From assembly GCA_003574885.1 (NCBI GenBank), contig PJFC01000003.1:248001-312000 (forward strand): DNA of 64,000 nucleotides, in the 5' to 3' direction. The stretch comes from Geobacter sp. (GTDB lineage: Bacteria; Desulfobacterota; Desulfuromonadia; Geobacterales; Geobacteraceae). Under the pieces are notes generated by a model. The model was given only the letters and a program-made list of their open reading frames with translations. It was not told the DNA's origin and made no database searches. Positions 34,629-45,873 of the stretch are shown one piece after another. The position numbers were made by a program, and so were the translations under genes. Positions within the stretch are counted from its first letter, which is position 1; every line of letters starts with the position of its first letter.

Positions 34629-35980
34629 TGGATCTATTCGATAGCAGAGCAGCCGCCGACACCCTGAAGGAAGCCCCCCTCGCCGAGCGAATGCGACCGC
34701 AAAACCTGGCCGAGTATGTGGGGCAGGAACACCTTCTGGGGGAGGGAAAGCTCCTGCGCCAGCTGATCGAGACCGACCAGCTCACCTCCCTCATCTTCTG
34801 GGGGCCCCCCGGCTCGGGCAAAACCACTCTGGCCCGGATCATCGCCAACGCCACCAAGGCCCATTTCATCTTCTTCTCCGCCATCCTCTCCGGTATCAAG
34901 GAGATCCGGGAGGTCGTCAAGGAGGCCGAGGATATCCGCAAGTTCAAGGGGATCAGGACCATCCTCTTCGTTGACGAGATCCACCGTTTCAACAAGTCCC
35001 AGCAGGACGCCTTTCTCCCTTACGTGGAACGGGGGGTCTTCACTATCATCGGCGCCACCACAGAAAACCCCTCGTTTGAAGTGATCGCCCCCCTGCTGTC
35101 ACGCTGCAAGGTGCTCGTCCTCAACCAGCTGACGGGAGAGGAACTGAAGGGCATCCTCCGCCACGCCCTCGCCGATACCGAAAGAGGACTCGGAGCCCTC
35201 AACCTGTCAATCGATGACGAAGCACTCAACTTCATGGCCGAACAGGCCCAAGGAGATGGCAGGGTAGCCCTCAACACCCTGGAGACCGCGGCGCGCCTGG
35301 CTAAAAACGGTGTAATCTCCCTGGAAACGGCCCGCGAAGCGGTGCAGAAAAAACCCCTTCTCTACGACAAGGGGGGAGAAGAGCACTACAACGTCATCTC
35401 CGCTTTCATAAAGTCCATGCGGGGGAGCGATCCGGACGGCGCCCTCTACTGGCTGGCCCGAATGATCGAGGCTGGAGAGGATCCGATCTTCATCCTGCGC
35501 CGCATGGTTATCCTTGCATCGGAAGATATCGGCAACGCCGATCCCCGGGCGCTGCAGGTGGCGGTGACAGCACTGCAGGCATTCCAGCTTGTAGGACTCC
35601 CCGAGGGGCGGATCATCCTCGGCCAGGCGGTCACCTACCTCGCCACCGCCCCCAAGTCGAACGCCTCCTATACCGGCATCGATGCGGCCCTGGCCGAAGT
35701 CAGAAAGAGCGGCGCCCTTCCCGTCCCGCACCATATCCGGAATGCACCGACAAAACTGATGAAGGAACTCGGCTACCACGCAGGCTACAAGTACGCCCAC
35801 GACTATGCCGGTGGTTACACCCCCCAAACCTACCTGCCTGATCAGCTTGTCGGGCGGAAATATTACGACCCCACCGGGCACGGGTACGAGAAGACGATTA
35901 AAGAGCGGATGGAGTGGGTGCGACAGCAGGCGGGCACGGCAACTGCAGCACAGGAGAAGGAGAACCAGAAGAAAGAATGA
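34628..35980 (+). CDS. rarA: RarA (MgsA), replication-associated recombination AAA+ ATPase
   Basis: RarA acts at stalled replication forks. The product is 450 residues. Walker A is [15 protein letters not shown] (about 58-71), Walker B is [17 protein letters not shown] (about 113-128), and the sensor is [12 protein letters not shown]. The C-terminal tetramer domain has [19 protein letters not shown] and [13 protein letters not shown], diagnostic for RarA/WRNIP1. The start overlaps the glgP stop by one base. Confidence 0.95.
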   Translation: MDLFDSRAAADTLKEAPLAERMRPQNLAEYVGQEHLLGEGKLLRQLIETDQLTSLIFWGPPGSGKTTLARIIANATKAHFIFFSAILSGIKEIREVVKEAEDIRKFKGIRTILFVDEIHRFNKSQQDAFLPYVERGVFTIIGATTENPSFEVIAPLLSRCKVLVLNQLTGEELKGILRHALADTERGLGALNLSIDDEALNFMAEQAQGDGRVALNTLETAARLAKNGVISLETAREAVQKKPLLYDKGGEEHYNVISAFIKSMRGSDPDGALYWLARMIEAGEDPIFILRRMVILASEDIGNADPRALQVAVTALQAFQLVGLPEGRIILGQAVTYLATAPKSNASYTGIDAALAEVRKSGALPVPHHIRNAPTKLMKELGYHAGYKYAHDYAGGYTPQTYLPDQLVGRKYYDPTGHGYEKTIKERMEWVRQQAGTATAAQEKENQKKE

Positions 35981-36001
35981 CAGCGGGAAACTATCGTCCA
36001 G

Positions 36002-36039
36002 AACGAAGAAAGGCGCCGATCAAGGCGCCTTTCTTCGTT
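36002..36039. terminator. Bidirectional terminator between rarA and the DUF1858 gene
   Basis: A near-perfect palindrome, AACGAAGAAAGGCGCC / GGCGCCTTTCTTCGTT, with a five-base loop. The T-rich outer arms (TTTCTTCGTTC) serve both strands. It lies 22 bp after the rarA stop and 19 bp after the DUF1858 stop, which converge here. Confidence 0.88.
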
Positions 36040-36057
36040 CAAATGCTACAATTCTGT

Positions 36058-36258
36058 TCAGACAAAGAGTGCATTGAGATCGCTGACGATATCGTCAACG
36101 TTCAGCCCGTGGGCACCACATCCCTGCGCCAGGGTTTCGGCCTGGGCACCCATGCAGCCGATGCAGCCAAGGTTGTACTTGGCAAGCACCTTAACCACGT
36201 CAGGGTGCATCCGCATGACCTGGGCAAACGTCATATCTTTGGTAACTGTCTGGCTCAT
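36058..36258 (-). CDS. DUF1858 (ScdA N-terminal type) small protein
   Basis: A 66-residue protein matching DUF1858: TKDMTFAQVMRMHPDVVKVLAKYNLGCIGCMGAQAETLAQGCGAHGL. The CxxC plus a third Cys are the usual features. Such proteins are common in anaerobes, often near redox genes, and the domain is also the N-terminus of ScdA/RIC iron-centre repair proteins. The function of the stand-alone form is unknown. It ends at the convergent terminator with rarA; greA lies about 95 bp upstream on the same strand. Confidence 0.85.
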   Translation of the reverse strand: MSQTVTKDMTFAQVMRMHPDVVKVLAKYNLGCIGCMGAQAETLAQGCGAHGLNVDDIVSDLNALFV

Positions 36259-36353
36259 CTATGAATCTCCTTTTGTGAATGGTAAATGGTAATGAGTGGT
36301 GGAAAAGCATCACTGGCTCTATTCCCTTTCGCCATTAACTTTTCACTTGTTAA

Positions 36354-36830
36354 TTATTCGTATTTGATATCAACGATCTCGTATTCCTTCATCCCGGATG
36401 GGACGCTGACCTTGACTGAATCGTCCAGTTTGTGGCCGATGAGAGCCTTGCCGACCGGCGAGGTACAGGATATCTTCCCGAGCTTGATGTCGGCCTCGTC
36501 CTCGCCGACGATCTTATAGGTGCTCTCCTCTTCTGAAACAGTATCGTAGAGGGTGACGGTCGAACCAAATACGACCTTATCCGGTTTCAGATTTGACAGG
36601 TCCACCACATAGGCGCGTGCCAGCTTGTCCTGCAACTCGGCGATGCGCCCCTCAATGAAGCTCTGGCGGTGCTTGGCGGCGTCGTACTCGGCATTCTCCG
36701 ACAGGTCGCCATGTTCACGCGCCTCGGAAATATCCTGGATCACCCGGGGGCGCTCTTCACGGATAAGACGCTTAAGATCATCCTGAAGCGTTTCAAAGCT
36801 TTCCTTCGTCATGGGTACGGAATGGGACAT
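36354..36830 (-). CDS. greA: GreA, transcript cleavage factor
   Basis: GreA restarts stalled RNA polymerase by cleaving the RNA 3' end. The product is 158 residues: an N-terminal antiparallel coiled coil with the acidic tip in AREHGDLSENAEYDAAK (about 37-53) and an FKBP-like C-terminal domain (GEDEADIKLGKISCTSPVGKALIG). The start ATG at 36830 has AGGAAG just upstream. A hairpin at 36851-36884 separates it from carB. Confidence 0.97.
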   Translation of the reverse strand: MSHSVPMTKESFETLQDDLKRLIREERPRVIQDISEAREHGDLSENAEYDAAKHRQSFIEGRIAELQDKLARAYVVDLSNLKPDKVVFGSTVTLYDTVSEEESTYKIVGEDEADIKLGKISCTSPVGKALIGHKLDDSVKVSVPSGMKEYEIVDIKYE

Positions 36831-36850
36831 CTTCCTGACAACTCCTCTAA

Positions 36851-36884
36851 TAAAATGGCGAGGCAGCCAGAACGGCTGCCCCGC
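36851..36884 (-). terminator. Hairpin terminator between carB and greA
   Basis: Minus strand GCGGGGCAGCC-GTTCT-GGCTGCCTCGC forms an 11-bp stem with one G-T pair, then CATTTTATT. It is probably the main end of the pyrimidine transcript, with partial read-through to greA. Confidence 0.65.
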
Positions 36885-36917
36885 ATGTTCACTTACTGTT
36901 AGCCCGTTGTAAGTATT

Positions 36918-39900
36918 TTAACCCAGATAATCCTGGATTGGTTTCACGTCCAGCTCTTCCATTTTTATCGCGATCATGCCGTCCACAACAGCCCGGGCAC
37001 CGGAAGCAGTGGTGTAGTATGCAATGTTGTGCATAAGGGCGTTGCGACGGATGGAGAAGGAATCGGCAACCGCCTGGGCACCCTGGGTGGTATTGATCAC
37101 CATGGCAATATCGCCGTTCTTGATAGCATCGACGATGTGGGGACGCCCTTCCAGCACCTTGTTGATAACCTGCACGGCAAGCCCCTTTTCCTGCAGAAAG
37201 GCGGCGGTACCGCGGGTAGCAACCAGCTCGAATCCGTTATCATACAATTTTTTGGCTGCGGTGACAATATGTTTCTTATCGGCGTCACGCACACTTATGA
37301 AGACCCGGCCACTGGTGGGAAGCTTAACTCCCGCCCCCAGCTGGGCCTTAGCAAAAGCAGTGGCGAAATCGGCATCGATCCCCATAACCTCGCCGGTGGA
37401 CTTCATCTCCGGACCGAGAATGGTGTCAACGCCGGGAAATTTCACGAACGGAAAGACCGACTCTTTCACCGAAACGTGGTCCGGCACGATATCGCCGCTG
37501 ATTCCCTGTTCATGGAGGCTCTTCCCCGCCATGATACGGGCTGCGATCTTCGCCAGGGGGCGGCCGGTCGCCTTGGAGACGAAGGGTGCTGTCCGGGAAG
37601 CGCGGGGATTCACCTCAAGAATGAATATCACCCCGGCCTTCACCGCATACTGGACATTCATCAACCCCTTTACATTCAGTTCCAGGGCCATGGCAACGGT
37701 CTGGCGCCGTATTTCATCCACGATCTCCGGTGAAATGGAATAGGGAGGCAGGGAGCAGGCCGAGTCGCCGGAATGGATACCCGCTTCTTCGATATGCTCC
37801 ATGATGCCGCCAATCACCACCTCGCGACCGTCGCAGAGGGCATCCACATCCACCTCGATCGCCTCGTCCAGAAACTTGTCGATAAGGATGGGATGTTCCG
37901 GTGACGCCTGCACGGCGGTATGCATGTAACGGCGCAGGTTATCAACATCATAGACGATCTCCATGGCGCGTCCACCGAGGACGTAGGAGGGACGGACCAC
38001 CACCGGGTAGCCGATCCGTTCGGCCACCTTTTCCGCCTCCTCGAAGGAGCGGGCGGTACCATTCTCCGGCTGGCGGAGCCCAAGCTTGTGCAGCATCTCC
38101 TGGAACCGCTCCCGGTCTTCAGCCCGGTCGATGGCATCGGGGGAGGTGCCGATAATGGGCACTCCCGCCTTCTCCAGTGCCACGGCCAGCTTGAGCGGCG
38201 TCTGGCCGCCAAACTGGACGATCACCCCGTACGGCTTCTCCACATCGACAATACTGAGAACGTCCTCGTAGGTGAGGGGCTCGAAATAGAGACGGTCGGA
38301 GGTATCGTAATCGGTGGAGACAGTCTCCGGGTTGCAGTTGACCATGATGGTTTCATAGCCGTCCTCCGCCAGGGCAAAGACCCCGTGGACGCAACAGTAG
38401 TCGAACTCGATCCCCTGGCCGATCCGGTTGGGGCCGCCGCCGAGGATAATGATCTTCTTCCGGTCGGTTACCTCCGCCTCACACTCCTCCTCGTAGGTCG
38501 AATACAGGTAAGGTGTGTAGGCAACGAACTCGGCGGCGCAGGTATCAACCCGCTTGAAGACCGGCGTGACTCCCAGAGAAAGGCGAAGCTGCCGCATTTC
38601 CTCCTCGTTCTTTTCCCACAATTTGCCGAGGAATTTGTCGCTGAATCCGAACTGCTTCGCCTCGCGGACGATGTCTTTCAGCTTTTCCTTTGCCTCAACC
38701 TCAACCTTTACCTGTTTGAGCTCGTCCTCCATCTCTATGATCTGCCGGATGTTGTGGAGGAACCAGGGATCGATGCCGGTGATGCTATAGATCCGGTCGA
38801 CCTCCATGCCGCTTCGGATCGCATCTCCCACGAACCAGAGCCTTTCCCAGTTGGGGGTGCTGAGCTTGTCATGAAGGAGTTGCTGCTCGGCGGGGGTGAG
38901 TGCCCTGCGGGTTTCATTCTTCAGGTCGAAGAGGCGTGATTCGAGGCCGCAGGAGCCTATTTCCAGGGATCTGAGCGCCTTCTGGAACGACTCCTTGAAG
39001 GTCCGGCCAATGGCCATCACCTCCCCCACCGATTTCATCTGGGTGGTAAGGGTGGCATCTGCGGCGGGGAACTTCTCGAAGGTGAACCGGGGGATCTTGG
39101 TTACCACGTAGTCAATGGCCGGCTCGAAGCAGGCGGGCGTTTCCCGGGTGATGTCGTTGGTAATCTCGTCGAGGGTATAGCCGACCGCCAGCTTGGCAGC
39201 GATCTTGGCAATGGGGAAGCCGGTCGCCTTGGAGGCAAGGGCCGACGAGCGGGAAACACGGGGGTTCATCTCAATTACGACAAGGCGGCCATCCCGAGGG
39301 TTGATGCCAAACTGTATGTTGGAGCCGCCGGTGTCCACGCCGATCTCCCGGATGATCTTCAGTGATGCATCCCGGAGAATCTGGTATTCCTTGTCGGTAA
39401 GGGTCTGGGCCGGCGCCACGGTGATGGAATCGCCGGTATGGACCCCCATGGGGTCGAAGTTCTCGATGGAACAGATGATCACCACGTTGTCGGCAGTGTC
39501 CCGCATCACTTCCAGCTCGTACTCCTTCCAGCCGATGACCGACTCCTCCACGAGAATCTCGTCGGTGGGGGAGGCATCGATCCCCGCCATGGCCATCTGC
39601 TCGTACTCTTCCATGTTGTAGGCAATGCCGCCGCCGGTCCCCCCCAGGGTGAAGGAGGGGCGGATGATGGCCGGGAAACCGATTTCTTTGATGACGGCCA
39701 TCGCTTCCTGGCGATCATGGGCAAGGCCCGAACTGGGGACAGACAGGCCGATCCGCGCCATCGCCTCCTTGAACAAGGTCCGGTCCTCCGCCATCTTTAT
39801 GGCGGGGAGCTTGGCGCCGATGAGTTCCACGCCGTACTTTTCCAGGGTTCCGTTCTCCGCCACCGCTACCGCGGTATTGAGCGCAGTCTGTCCCCCCAGA

Positions 39901-40166
39901 GTGGGGAGAATCGCGTCAGGGCGCTCCTTGGCGATGATCTTGGCAAGCATTTCCGGCGTCACCGGTTCGATATAGGTCCGGTGGGCGAAGTCCGGATCGG
40001 TCATGATGGTGGCCGGGTTGCTGTTCAACAGCACCACCTCGAACCCCTCCTCCTTGAGAGCCTTGCAGGCCTGGGTGCCGGAATAGTCGAACTCGCACGC
40101 CTGGCCGATGACGATCGGGCCGGCGCCTATGATGAGGATCTTATGAATGTCAGTACGTTTGGGCAT
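36918..40166 (-). CDS. carB: Carbamoyl-phosphate synthase, large subunit
   Basis: CarB makes carbamoyl phosphate from bicarbonate, ATP and ammonia channelled from CarA. It feeds both pyrimidine and arginine synthesis. The product is 1082 residues, full length. Two ATP-grasp halves are visible: the first (about 1-400) opens with [22 protein letters not shown] and the second (about 555-940) with [22 protein letters not shown]. The C-terminal MGS-like allosteric domain (about 940-1082) ends [13 protein letters not shown] 40166 has AGGAG 7 bases upstream. Confidence 0.98.
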   Translation of the reverse strand: MPKRTDIHKILIIGAGPIVIGQACEFDYSGTQACKALKEEGFEVVLLNSNPATIMTDPDFAHRTYIEPVTPEMLAKIIAKERPDAILPTLGGQTALNTAVAVAENGTLEKYGVELIGAKLPAIKMAEDRTLFKEAMARIGLSVPSSGLAHDRQEAMAVIKEIGFPAIIRPSFTLGGTGGGIAYNMEEYEQMAMAGIDASPTDEILVEESVIGWKEYELEVMRDTADNVVIICSIENFDPMGVHTGDSITVAPAQTLTDKEYQILRDASLKIIREIGVDTGGSNIQFGINPRDGRLVVIEMNPRVSRSSALASKATGFPIAKIAAKLAVGYTLDEITNDITRETPACFEPAIDYVVTKIPRFTFEKFPAADATLTTQMKSVGEVMAIGRTFKESFQKALRSLEIGSCGLESRLFDLKNETRRALTPAEQQLLHDKLSTPNWERLWFVGDAIRSGMEVDRIYSITGIDPWFLHNIRQIIEMEDELKQVKVEVEAKEKLKDIVREAKQFGFSDKFLGKLWEKNEEEMRQLRLSLGVTPVFKRVDTCAAEFVAYTPYLYSTYEEECEAEVTDRKKIIILGGGPNRIGQGIEFDYCCVHGVFALAEDGYETIMVNCNPETVSTDYDTSDRLYFEPLTYEDVLSIVDVEKPYGVIVQFGGQTPLKLAVALEKAGVPIIGTSPDAIDRAEDRERFQEMLHKLGLRQPENGTARSFEEAEKVAERIGYPVVVRPSYVLGGRAMEIVYDVDNLRRYMHTAVQASPEHPILIDKFLDEAIEVDVDALCDGREVVIGGIMEHIEEAGIHSGDSACSLPPYSISPEIVDEIRRQTVAMALELNVKGLMNVQYAVKAGVIFILEVNPRASRTAPFVSKATGRPLAKIAARIMAGKSLHEQGISGDIVPDHVSVKESVFPFVKFPGVDTILGPEMKSTGEVMGIDADFATAFAKAQLGAGVKLPTSGRVFISVRDADKKHIVTAAKKLYDNGFELVATRGTAAFLQEKGLAVQVINKVLEGRPHIVDAIKNGDIAMVINTTQGAQAVADSFSIRRNALMHNIAYYTTASGARAVVDGMIAIKMEELDVKPIQDYLG

Positions 40167-40199
40167 CTATGACTCCTGTTAGTGATAAACGAATCTTTT

Positions 40200-40529
40200 T
40201 CATCCTCTGAATATGAAGAACACCGCTCCGGCCAGACAGCACCCCGCCCAGAGAAAGTTCAGCTTTAGCGGCTGTCCCATGTAGAAGATTGCGAACGGCA
40301 CGAACACGGAAAGGGTGATAACTTCCTGCATGATCTTCAGCTGCCCCAGATTGAAGGTTCCGTAGCCGGCCCGGTTGGCCGGCACCTGGAGCATGTATTC
40401 GAAGAAGGCCAGTCCCCAGCTGACCAGCACCGCGATAAACCAGGGGGCGGTCCGGAGGTTCTTCAGGTGCGCGTACCAGGCAAAGGTCATGAAAATATTG
40501 GACAACAACAGCAATACGATCGTTCTCAC
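40200..40529 (-). CDS. DUF486-family small membrane protein
   Basis: A 109-residue protein with four predicted membrane helices (about 3-20, 28-47, 67-85, 90-107). FMTFAWYAHLKN and VSWGLAFFEYMLQVPANRAGY are the DUF486 signatures. The family belongs to the drug/metabolite transporter fold; the substrate is unknown. It lies inside the pyrimidine run between the radical SAM gene and carB, 33 bp ahead of carB, on the same strand. Confidence 0.85.
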   Translation of the reverse strand: MRTIVLLLLSNIFMTFAWYAHLKNLRTAPWFIAVLVSWGLAFFEYMLQVPANRAGYGTFNLGQLKIMQEVITLSVFVPFAIFYMGQPLKLNFLWAGCCLAGAVFFIFRG

Positions 40530-40585
40530 GTCAAAACCTCAATAACTAACCATCGAGAAGCAAAGATTTTTCAAATATCTGCTTC

Positions 40586-41488
40586 TCATTCCTGCACCCA
40601 GCCGTTTTCCAACCCCGCCTCCTCCAGCGCCTCCACCGCCGCCTCGTACTCCTCGTCGGTAATCTTCCGGTTGAGGCCGGGGATATTCGCCGCTTCGTGG
40701 GCCGGGAAGTACTGCTTCATCAGGGAGATATGGGTCTCCCGTCCAAGGTTTTCCCCAATCCAGCGGAGTGTCTCCCGGCTGCCGGCGTGCCCCTCGGGGA
40801 GGACCAGATGGCGAATAATGAGGCCGCGTTGAGCGATACCGTTGTCGTCCAACTGCAGGTGACCCACCTGGCGGAGCATCTCAGCCACAGCCGCCCGATT
40901 GACCTCCCGGTAGCCGGGAGCCGATGAAAAGTTTACCGCCGGTTCCTCCGCCACGTACTTCATGTCCGGCAGATAGATGTCCACTACCCCGTCAAGGAGT
41001 TGCAGGGCATCCACCCGCTCATAACCGTTGGAATTCCAGACGATGGGAAGCAAGAACCCCTCTTTCACCGCCAGATGGAGCGCCGCCAGAAACTGGGGAA
41101 GAAAGTGGCTGGGGGTGACCAGGTTCAGGTTATGGACCCGCTGCCGCTGGAGCTTGAGCATCCGGGCCGCCAGCTCCCGGATGGAGATATCCTCCCCGTT
41201 GCCCAGCTGGCTGATGGGGAAGTTCTGGCAGAAACGGCAGCTGAGATTGCAGTTGGAGAAGAAGATCGTCCCCGATCCACGAGTGCCGGAAATAGGAGGT
41301 TCCTCTCCCCGGTGGACATTGGCCGACGCAATACGCAGCAGCGCCCCGCTCCGGCAGACCCCCGTCTCCCCCGCCAGTCGGTTCACCCGGCAGTCGTGGG
41401 GGCAGAGGTCGCAGCTTCGCAGGCGGTCGTAGGCCAACCGTACACGTCGCAGTAATTCTCCTGAATTGTAAAGATCGAGGTAGTTCAT
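40586..41488 (-). CDS. Radical SAM protein, AmmeMemoRadiSam-like / PflA-like
   Basis: A 300-residue radical SAM enzyme. The iron-sulfur CxxxCxxC is Cys80-Cys84-Cys87 in FSNCNLSCRFCQNFPIS. An extra N-terminal Cys set (C26, C29, C33, C45: CDLCPHDCRVNRLAGETGVC) is shared with PflA-related putative activating enzymes of archaea and deltaproteobacteria. The later DIYLPDMKY and LVLPEGHAGSRETLRWI segments fit the same group. The substrate is unknown. It lies in the pyrimidine run between carA and the DUF486 gene; a functional tie to pyrimidines is not evident. Confidence 0.82.
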   Translation of the reverse strand: MNYLDLYNSGELLRRVRLAYDRLRSCDLCPHDCRVNRLAGETGVCRSGALLRIASANVHRGEEPPISGTRGSGTIFFSNCNLSCRFCQNFPISQLGNGEDISIRELAARMLKLQRQRVHNLNLVTPSHFLPQFLAALHLAVKEGFLLPIVWNSNGYERVDALQLLDGVVDIYLPDMKYVAEEPAVNFSSAPGYREVNRAAVAEMLRQVGHLQLDDNGIAQRGLIIRHLVLPEGHAGSRETLRWIGENLGRETHISLMKQYFPAHEAANIPGLNRKITDEEYEAAVEALEEAGLENGWVQE

Positions 41489-41556
41489 AGGGACTAGAGA
41501 CTAGGGACTAGGGACTGGAAAAAGCGATTTACTCCCCAGTCCCCAGCCCCTAGCCC
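41489..41556. repeat. GGGACTA tandem / inverted repeat between carA and the radical SAM gene
   Basis: The left part is a run of GGGACTAGAGACTAGGGACTA (7- to 8-bp units, about 41489-41517). The right part, CCAGTCCCCAGCCCCTAGCCCC, is its near reverse complement and reaches the last codons of carA. The two arms could fold over about 20 bp. Confidence 0.8.
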
Positions 41557-42674
41557 CGGTTCTTCTCCATCATTTCCACGAACCGCCCGAACAGATAATG
41601 CGAATCATGGGGTCCCGGCGACGCCTCCGGATGATGCTGGACCGAAAAGATGGGGAGTTCCTTGTGGCTCATCCCCTCCACTGTCTGGTCGTTCAGGTTC
41701 TCGTGGGCCAACTCACAGGCATGTCCCAGCGACGCAATATCCACCGAAAAGCCGTGGTTCTGGGCGGTAATCTCCACCTTTCTTGTCGCCAGGTCCATAA
41801 CCGGCAGGTTGGAGCCGTGATTGCCGAACTTGAGCTTCATGGTCCGTCCACCCAGGGCAAGCCCCAGAAGCTGGTGGCCGAGACAGATACCGAATATTGG
41901 CTTCTTGCCCACGAATTTGCGGATGTTCTCTATCACGGCGGTCATCGGTTCCGGGTCGCCCGGGCCGTTACTGAGGAAAATCCCGTCCGGATTCATGGCC
42001 AGTGCCTCTTCGGCCGGGAACGCAGCGGGAACCACCGTTACATCGCATCCCGCGGAAACGAGACAGCGGAGAATGTTGTACTTGATGCCGAAATCGTAGG
42101 CGACCACCTTGTACTTGAGTTCGGCAGGCACCGCCTGAAGATACCCTTCCCCCAGTTCCCAGAGCCTCTCAGTCCAGTGGTAGGGCTTCTCGCAGGAAAC
42201 GCCGGTGGCAAGGTCGAGGCCGGCCATGGAAGGAACCGACCGCACTTTCCTGAGCAGGCTCTCCGGATCGAAATCGACGGTGGAGATGATGCCGTTCTGT
42301 GCCCCCTTGTCCCGCAGATGCCGGGTCAACGCACGGGTATCGAGCCTCTGGATACCCACCACCCCGTTCTCCTTGAGGTAGCTGTCCAGACTCATGGTTG
42401 CCCGCCAGTTGGAATAGCAGTCGTGGTACTCCTTGACGATGAAGCCGGAAAGGTAGAGCTGCTTGCTCTCGATATCCTCCGGATTGATACCGGTGTTGCC
42501 GATCTGGGTATAGGTCATGGTGACCATCTGCCCCCGGTAGGATGGATCGGTCAATACCTCCTGGTAGCCGGTCATGGCGGTATTGAACACCACCTCGCCG
42601 GTTGCTTCACCGGTAGCACCGAAGGATTTTCCCGCAAAGATGCGCCCGTCGGCGAGCGCGAGAACTGCTTTCAT
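41550..42674 (-). CDS. carA: Carbamoyl-phosphate synthase, small (glutaminase) subunit
   Basis: CarA takes ammonia from glutamine for CarB. The product is 374 residues. The N-terminal CPSase domain opens MKAVLALADGRIFAGKSFGA. The class I amidotransferase domain has the nucleophile Cys in PIFGICLGHQLLGLALGG (about 262-280) and the His/Glu in SVQHHPEASPGPHD (about 348). ATG 42674 follows AGGAG. Two unrelated genes separate it from carB. Confidence 0.98.
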   Translation of the reverse strand: MKAVLALADGRIFAGKSFGATGEATGEVVFNTAMTGYQEVLTDPSYRGQMVTMTYTQIGNTGINPEDIESKQLYLSGFIVKEYHDCYSNWRATMSLDSYLKENGVVGIQRLDTRALTRHLRDKGAQNGIISTVDFDPESLLRKVRSVPSMAGLDLATGVSCEKPYHWTERLWELGEGYLQAVPAELKYKVVAYDFGIKYNILRCLVSAGCDVTVVPAAFPAEEALAMNPDGIFLSNGPGDPEPMTAVIENIRKFVGKKPIFGICLGHQLLGLALGGRTMKLKFGNHGSNLPVMDLATRKVEITAQNHGFSVDIASLGHACELAHENLNDQTVEGMSHKELPIFSVQHHPEASPGPHDSHYLFGRFVEMMEKNRG

Positions 42675-42698
42675 GCTTCACTCCTAATGTAGACATCT

Positions 42699-42743
42699 AC
42701 CACAGAGGCACTGAAACACAGAGAGAACCTCTGTGACTCTGTG
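42699..42743. repeat. CCACAGAG palindromic repeat between carA and pyrC
   Basis: CCACAGAGGCACTGAAACACAG... pairs with ...CCTCTGTGACTCTGTGG. It resembles the CACAGAG-type dispersed repeats seen in many genomes. It lies in the 83-bp gap of the pyrimidine run. Confidence 0.75.
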
Positions 42744-42757
42744 GCAGGTTTTCACTA

Positions 42758-44032
42758 CTAACGTTTATAAACTATTTTGCCACCAAGGATGGTGTAGGCC
42801 GCCCCACCCTTCATCTTCTCTCCGAGCCAGGGTGAGTTCTTGGACTTGCTGGCAAGGTTCTCCGCTGTTACCATCCATTCGACGGCCGGATCGATCACGG
42901 TGATGTCAGCGACGGCGCCCGCCTTGAGGGTCCCCCGGTCGATGCCGAGGATGGCTGCCGGTTTGCAGGACATCTTCTCAATGAGTTGGGGGAGCGTAAG
43001 CACCTTCTCTTCCACCAGCTTGAGGGAGAGCGGCAGGGAGGTTTCCAGGCCGACGATGCCGTTCATGGCCACGTTGAACTCCACGTCCTTCTCATCGATA
43101 TGATGGGGTGCATGGTCGGTGGCGATGGCATCGATGGTGCCGTCTTTGAGCGCTTCCTTGACGGCAGCCACGTCGTCCGCCTCCCGCAAGGGAGGGTTCA
43201 TCTTGGCGTTGGTGTTGTAACCGCGCACCGCGTCGTCCGTCAGGCTGAAATAATGGGGAGCCGTCTCGCAGGTGACCGGCACGCCGCGTCCTTTAGCTTC
43301 GCGGATGATACGCAGGGAACCGCAGGTTGAGACGTGGGCGATGTGAAGCGGTGAGCGGGTGTACTCGGCAAGCATGACGTCACGGGCCGTAGCGATATCC
43401 TCTGCAACGGACGGAATCCCCTTGAGCCCCAGTTCCGTTGACGTGAATCCCTCGTTCATCACCCCTTCCCCGACAAGGGAAAGGTCCTCGGCATGGGAGA
43501 TGACAAGGATTCCCATTCCCCGGGCGTACTCCAGTGCCCGTCGCATCAGTTCGGAGTTCACCACCGGTTTGCCGTCGTCGGAAACTGCCACGCACCCCGA
43601 CTCCTTCAACTCCCCCATTTCCGCCATCCGCTCGCCGTTGGAGCCGTAGGTTATGGAGCCGATGGGGAAGACGTTGGCGAACCCTTCTGCCCTGGCCTTG
43701 GCGATGATATAGCTCGCCACGGCCTTGTTGTCGATGACCGGCTTGGTGTTGGGCATGCAGGCAACCGATGTAAAGCCCCCCGCCGCCGCCGCCCGGGTCC
43801 CGGAAACGATATCCTCCTTGTACTCCAGCCCGGGGTCCCGCAGATGAACGTGCATGTCCACCAGCCCCGGCACCACGTAGTTTCCGGCGGCATCGATGGT
43901 CTCGGCATCGGCCGGTGCCTTGAGCCCCTTGCCGATCTCCTTCACCAACCCGTTTTCCACCACCACGTCCAGCGTATCGTCGATCCCCTGGGACGGGTCG
44001 ATCACCCTGCCATTCTTGATCAAAAGGTTCAT
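42758..44032 (-). CDS. pyrC: Dihydroorotase, class I
   Basis: PyrC closes carbamoyl-aspartate to dihydroorotate, step 3 of pyrimidine synthesis. The product is 424 residues. The metal site is in [17 protein letters not shown] (about 58-74), with ATDHAPHH (about 302-309) holding the catalytic Asp. This is the class I form of about 425 residues. ATG 44032 has GAGGTGA 7 bases upstream; the longer frame runs into the repeat and is not used. Confidence 0.97.
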   Translation of the reverse strand: MNLLIKNGRVIDPSQGIDDTLDVVVENGLVKEIGKGLKAPADAETIDAAGNYVVPGLVDMHVHLRDPGLEYKEDIVSGTRAAAAGGFTSVACMPNTKPVIDNKAVASYIIAKARAEGFANVFPIGSITYGSNGERMAEMGELKESGCVAVSDDGKPVVNSELMRRALEYARGMGILVISHAEDLSLVGEGVMNEGFTSTELGLKGIPSVAEDIATARDVMLAEYTRSPLHIAHVSTCGSLRIIREAKGRGVPVTCETAPHYFSLTDDAVRGYNTNAKMNPPLREADDVAAVKEALKDGTIDAIATDHAPHHIDEKDVEFNVAMNGIVGLETSLPLSLKLVEEKVLTLPQLIEKMSCKPAAILGIDRGTLKAGAVADITVIDPAVEWMVTAENLASKSKNSPWLGEKMKGGAAYTILGGKIVYKR

Positions 44033-44078
44033 ATGGTCACCTCGCATGAAAGTATCGAAATTAAGTCTCTTGCCAAGA

Positions 44079-44193
44079 ACGCTCAATTTTGTGCAAGGTC
44101 AAGGAAGATGAGCGTTTGCGCGGAGGCGTAGCAGTGCTACGCCGCACAAGGAAACGAGAATCTGACGCCGAGATTGCGCAAAAGTGTGCGTTC
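44079..44193. repeat. Large imperfect palindromic repeat, copy B (pyrC-pyrB gap)
   Basis: Core GCGCGGAGGCGTAG-(5)-CTACGCCGCAC, with outer arms GAACGCTCAATTTTGTGCAA and GCGCAAAAGTGTGCGTTC that are near reverse complements. It matches copy A at 24455-24574 in the core, TCAAGG block and arms. It ends at the pyrB stop codon. Confidence 0.85.
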
Positions 44194-45126
44194 TCACTCG
44201 GCCAGTTCGCCGCCGCAGACGTGGTACAGCATCGCCATCCGTACGGCCACCCCGTTCTCCACCTGCTTCAGGACATGGGACCGGGGGCCGTCCACCACGT
44301 AGGAAGACATCTCCACGCCGCGATTGATGGGGCCCGGATGCATGACAATGGCATCAGGCTTGGCCAGCTTGAGGTTTTCCGGGTTCAGGCCGAAGTAGCG
44401 GGAATATTCGCGGGCATTGGGCATGAGGGTCTTTCCCTGGCGCTCCTGCTGGATACGAAGCATGATCACCACGTCTGCGTCCTGGATCGCTTCCTTCATG
44501 GTGGCACAGGCCGTAACGTTCCCGAGTCGTTCAACCGCAGGGGGCACCATGGTGGGGGGACCAGCCAGGAAAACGTGGGACCCCATCTTGGTCAGCCCCT
44601 GGATATCGGAGCGGGCCACCCGGCTGTGGGTAATGTCACCGACGATGGCGACCTTCAGTCCGTCCAGCCGTCCGTACTTGTCCTTTATGGTCAGCATGTC
44701 CAGAAGCCCCTGGGAAGGGTGTTCGTGGGCACCGTCACCCGCATTGATAACGGAGCAGGACACCTTCTGGGTAAGGAAGTAATGGGCACCGGAGACGGCG
44801 TGGCGCATGACGATGATGTCCGGCTTCATGGACAAAAGATTCAGCGCCGTATCCGCCAGGGTCTCCCCCTTGGTGGCCGAACTGGTGGAGGGGGAGATGT
44901 TGACCGTGTCGGCCGAGAGCCGTTTGGCGGCGATCTCGAAAGACGTCCGGGTCCGGGTCGAAGCCTCGTAGAAGAGGTTGATGATAGTCTTGCCCCGCAA
45001 CGTCGGAACCTTCTTGATGTCGCGGCTGTTGATCTCCCGCATGCTTTCCGCCGTCGAAAGAAGGAGTTCCATATCCTCCTTCGTCAGGTCCCTGAGCGCG
45101 ATGATGTCCTTATGTTTGAAACCCAT
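44194..45126 (-). CDS. pyrB: Aspartate carbamoyltransferase, catalytic subunit
   Basis: PyrB joins carbamoyl phosphate and aspartate, the committed step of pyrimidine synthesis. The product is 310 residues. The carbamoyl-phosphate site is [18 protein letters not shown] (about 54-71) and the aspartate site includes [14 protein letters not shown] (about 264). The start is ATG 45126. No regulatory pyrI gene follows; control is by PyrR attenuation upstream. Confidence 0.98.
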   Translation of the reverse strand: MGFKHKDIIALRDLTKEDMELLLSTAESMREINSRDIKKVPTLRGKTIINLFYEASTRTRTSFEIAAKRLSADTVNISPSTSSATKGETLADTALNLLSMKPDIIVMRHAVSGAHYFLTQKVSCSVINAGDGAHEHPSQGLLDMLTIKDKYGRLDGLKVAIVGDITHSRVARSDIQGLTKMGSHVFLAGPPTMVPPAVERLGNVTACATMKEAIQDADVVIMLRIQQERQGKTLMPNAREYSRYFGLNPENLKLAKPDAIVMHPGPINRGVEMSSYVVDGPRSHVLKQVENGVAVRMAMLYHVCGGELAE

Positions 45127-45219
45127 GGCGTCCCCCTGTCAGCTCGCCCTGCGAGCAGGTATAGGTATTCGTTCGTTTCACTCACTGGCAGAGGTTGAGA
45201 AAAAGGATTATGAGTTCTT

Positions 45220-45243
45220 TACCTTTACCTCTACCTTTACCTG
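45220..45243. repeat. TTTACC hexamer tandem repeat
   Basis: About four copies of a six-base unit, TTTACC TTTACC TCTACC TTTACC, lie in the gap between pyrB and pyrR, just past the pyrR stop. Confidence 0.75.
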
Positions 45244-45245
45244 CT

Positions 45246-45862
<617 letters not shown>

Positions 45863-45873
45863 ACCGAACCTAC

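Noticed and set aside
41598-45198. Long rightward frames opposite carA, pyrC and pyrB
   Set aside because: The leftward enzymes have all catalytic motifs; the antisense frames are shadows.
45220-45243. TTTACC units as a CRISPR array
   Set aside because: The units are contiguous six-base repeats with no spacers.
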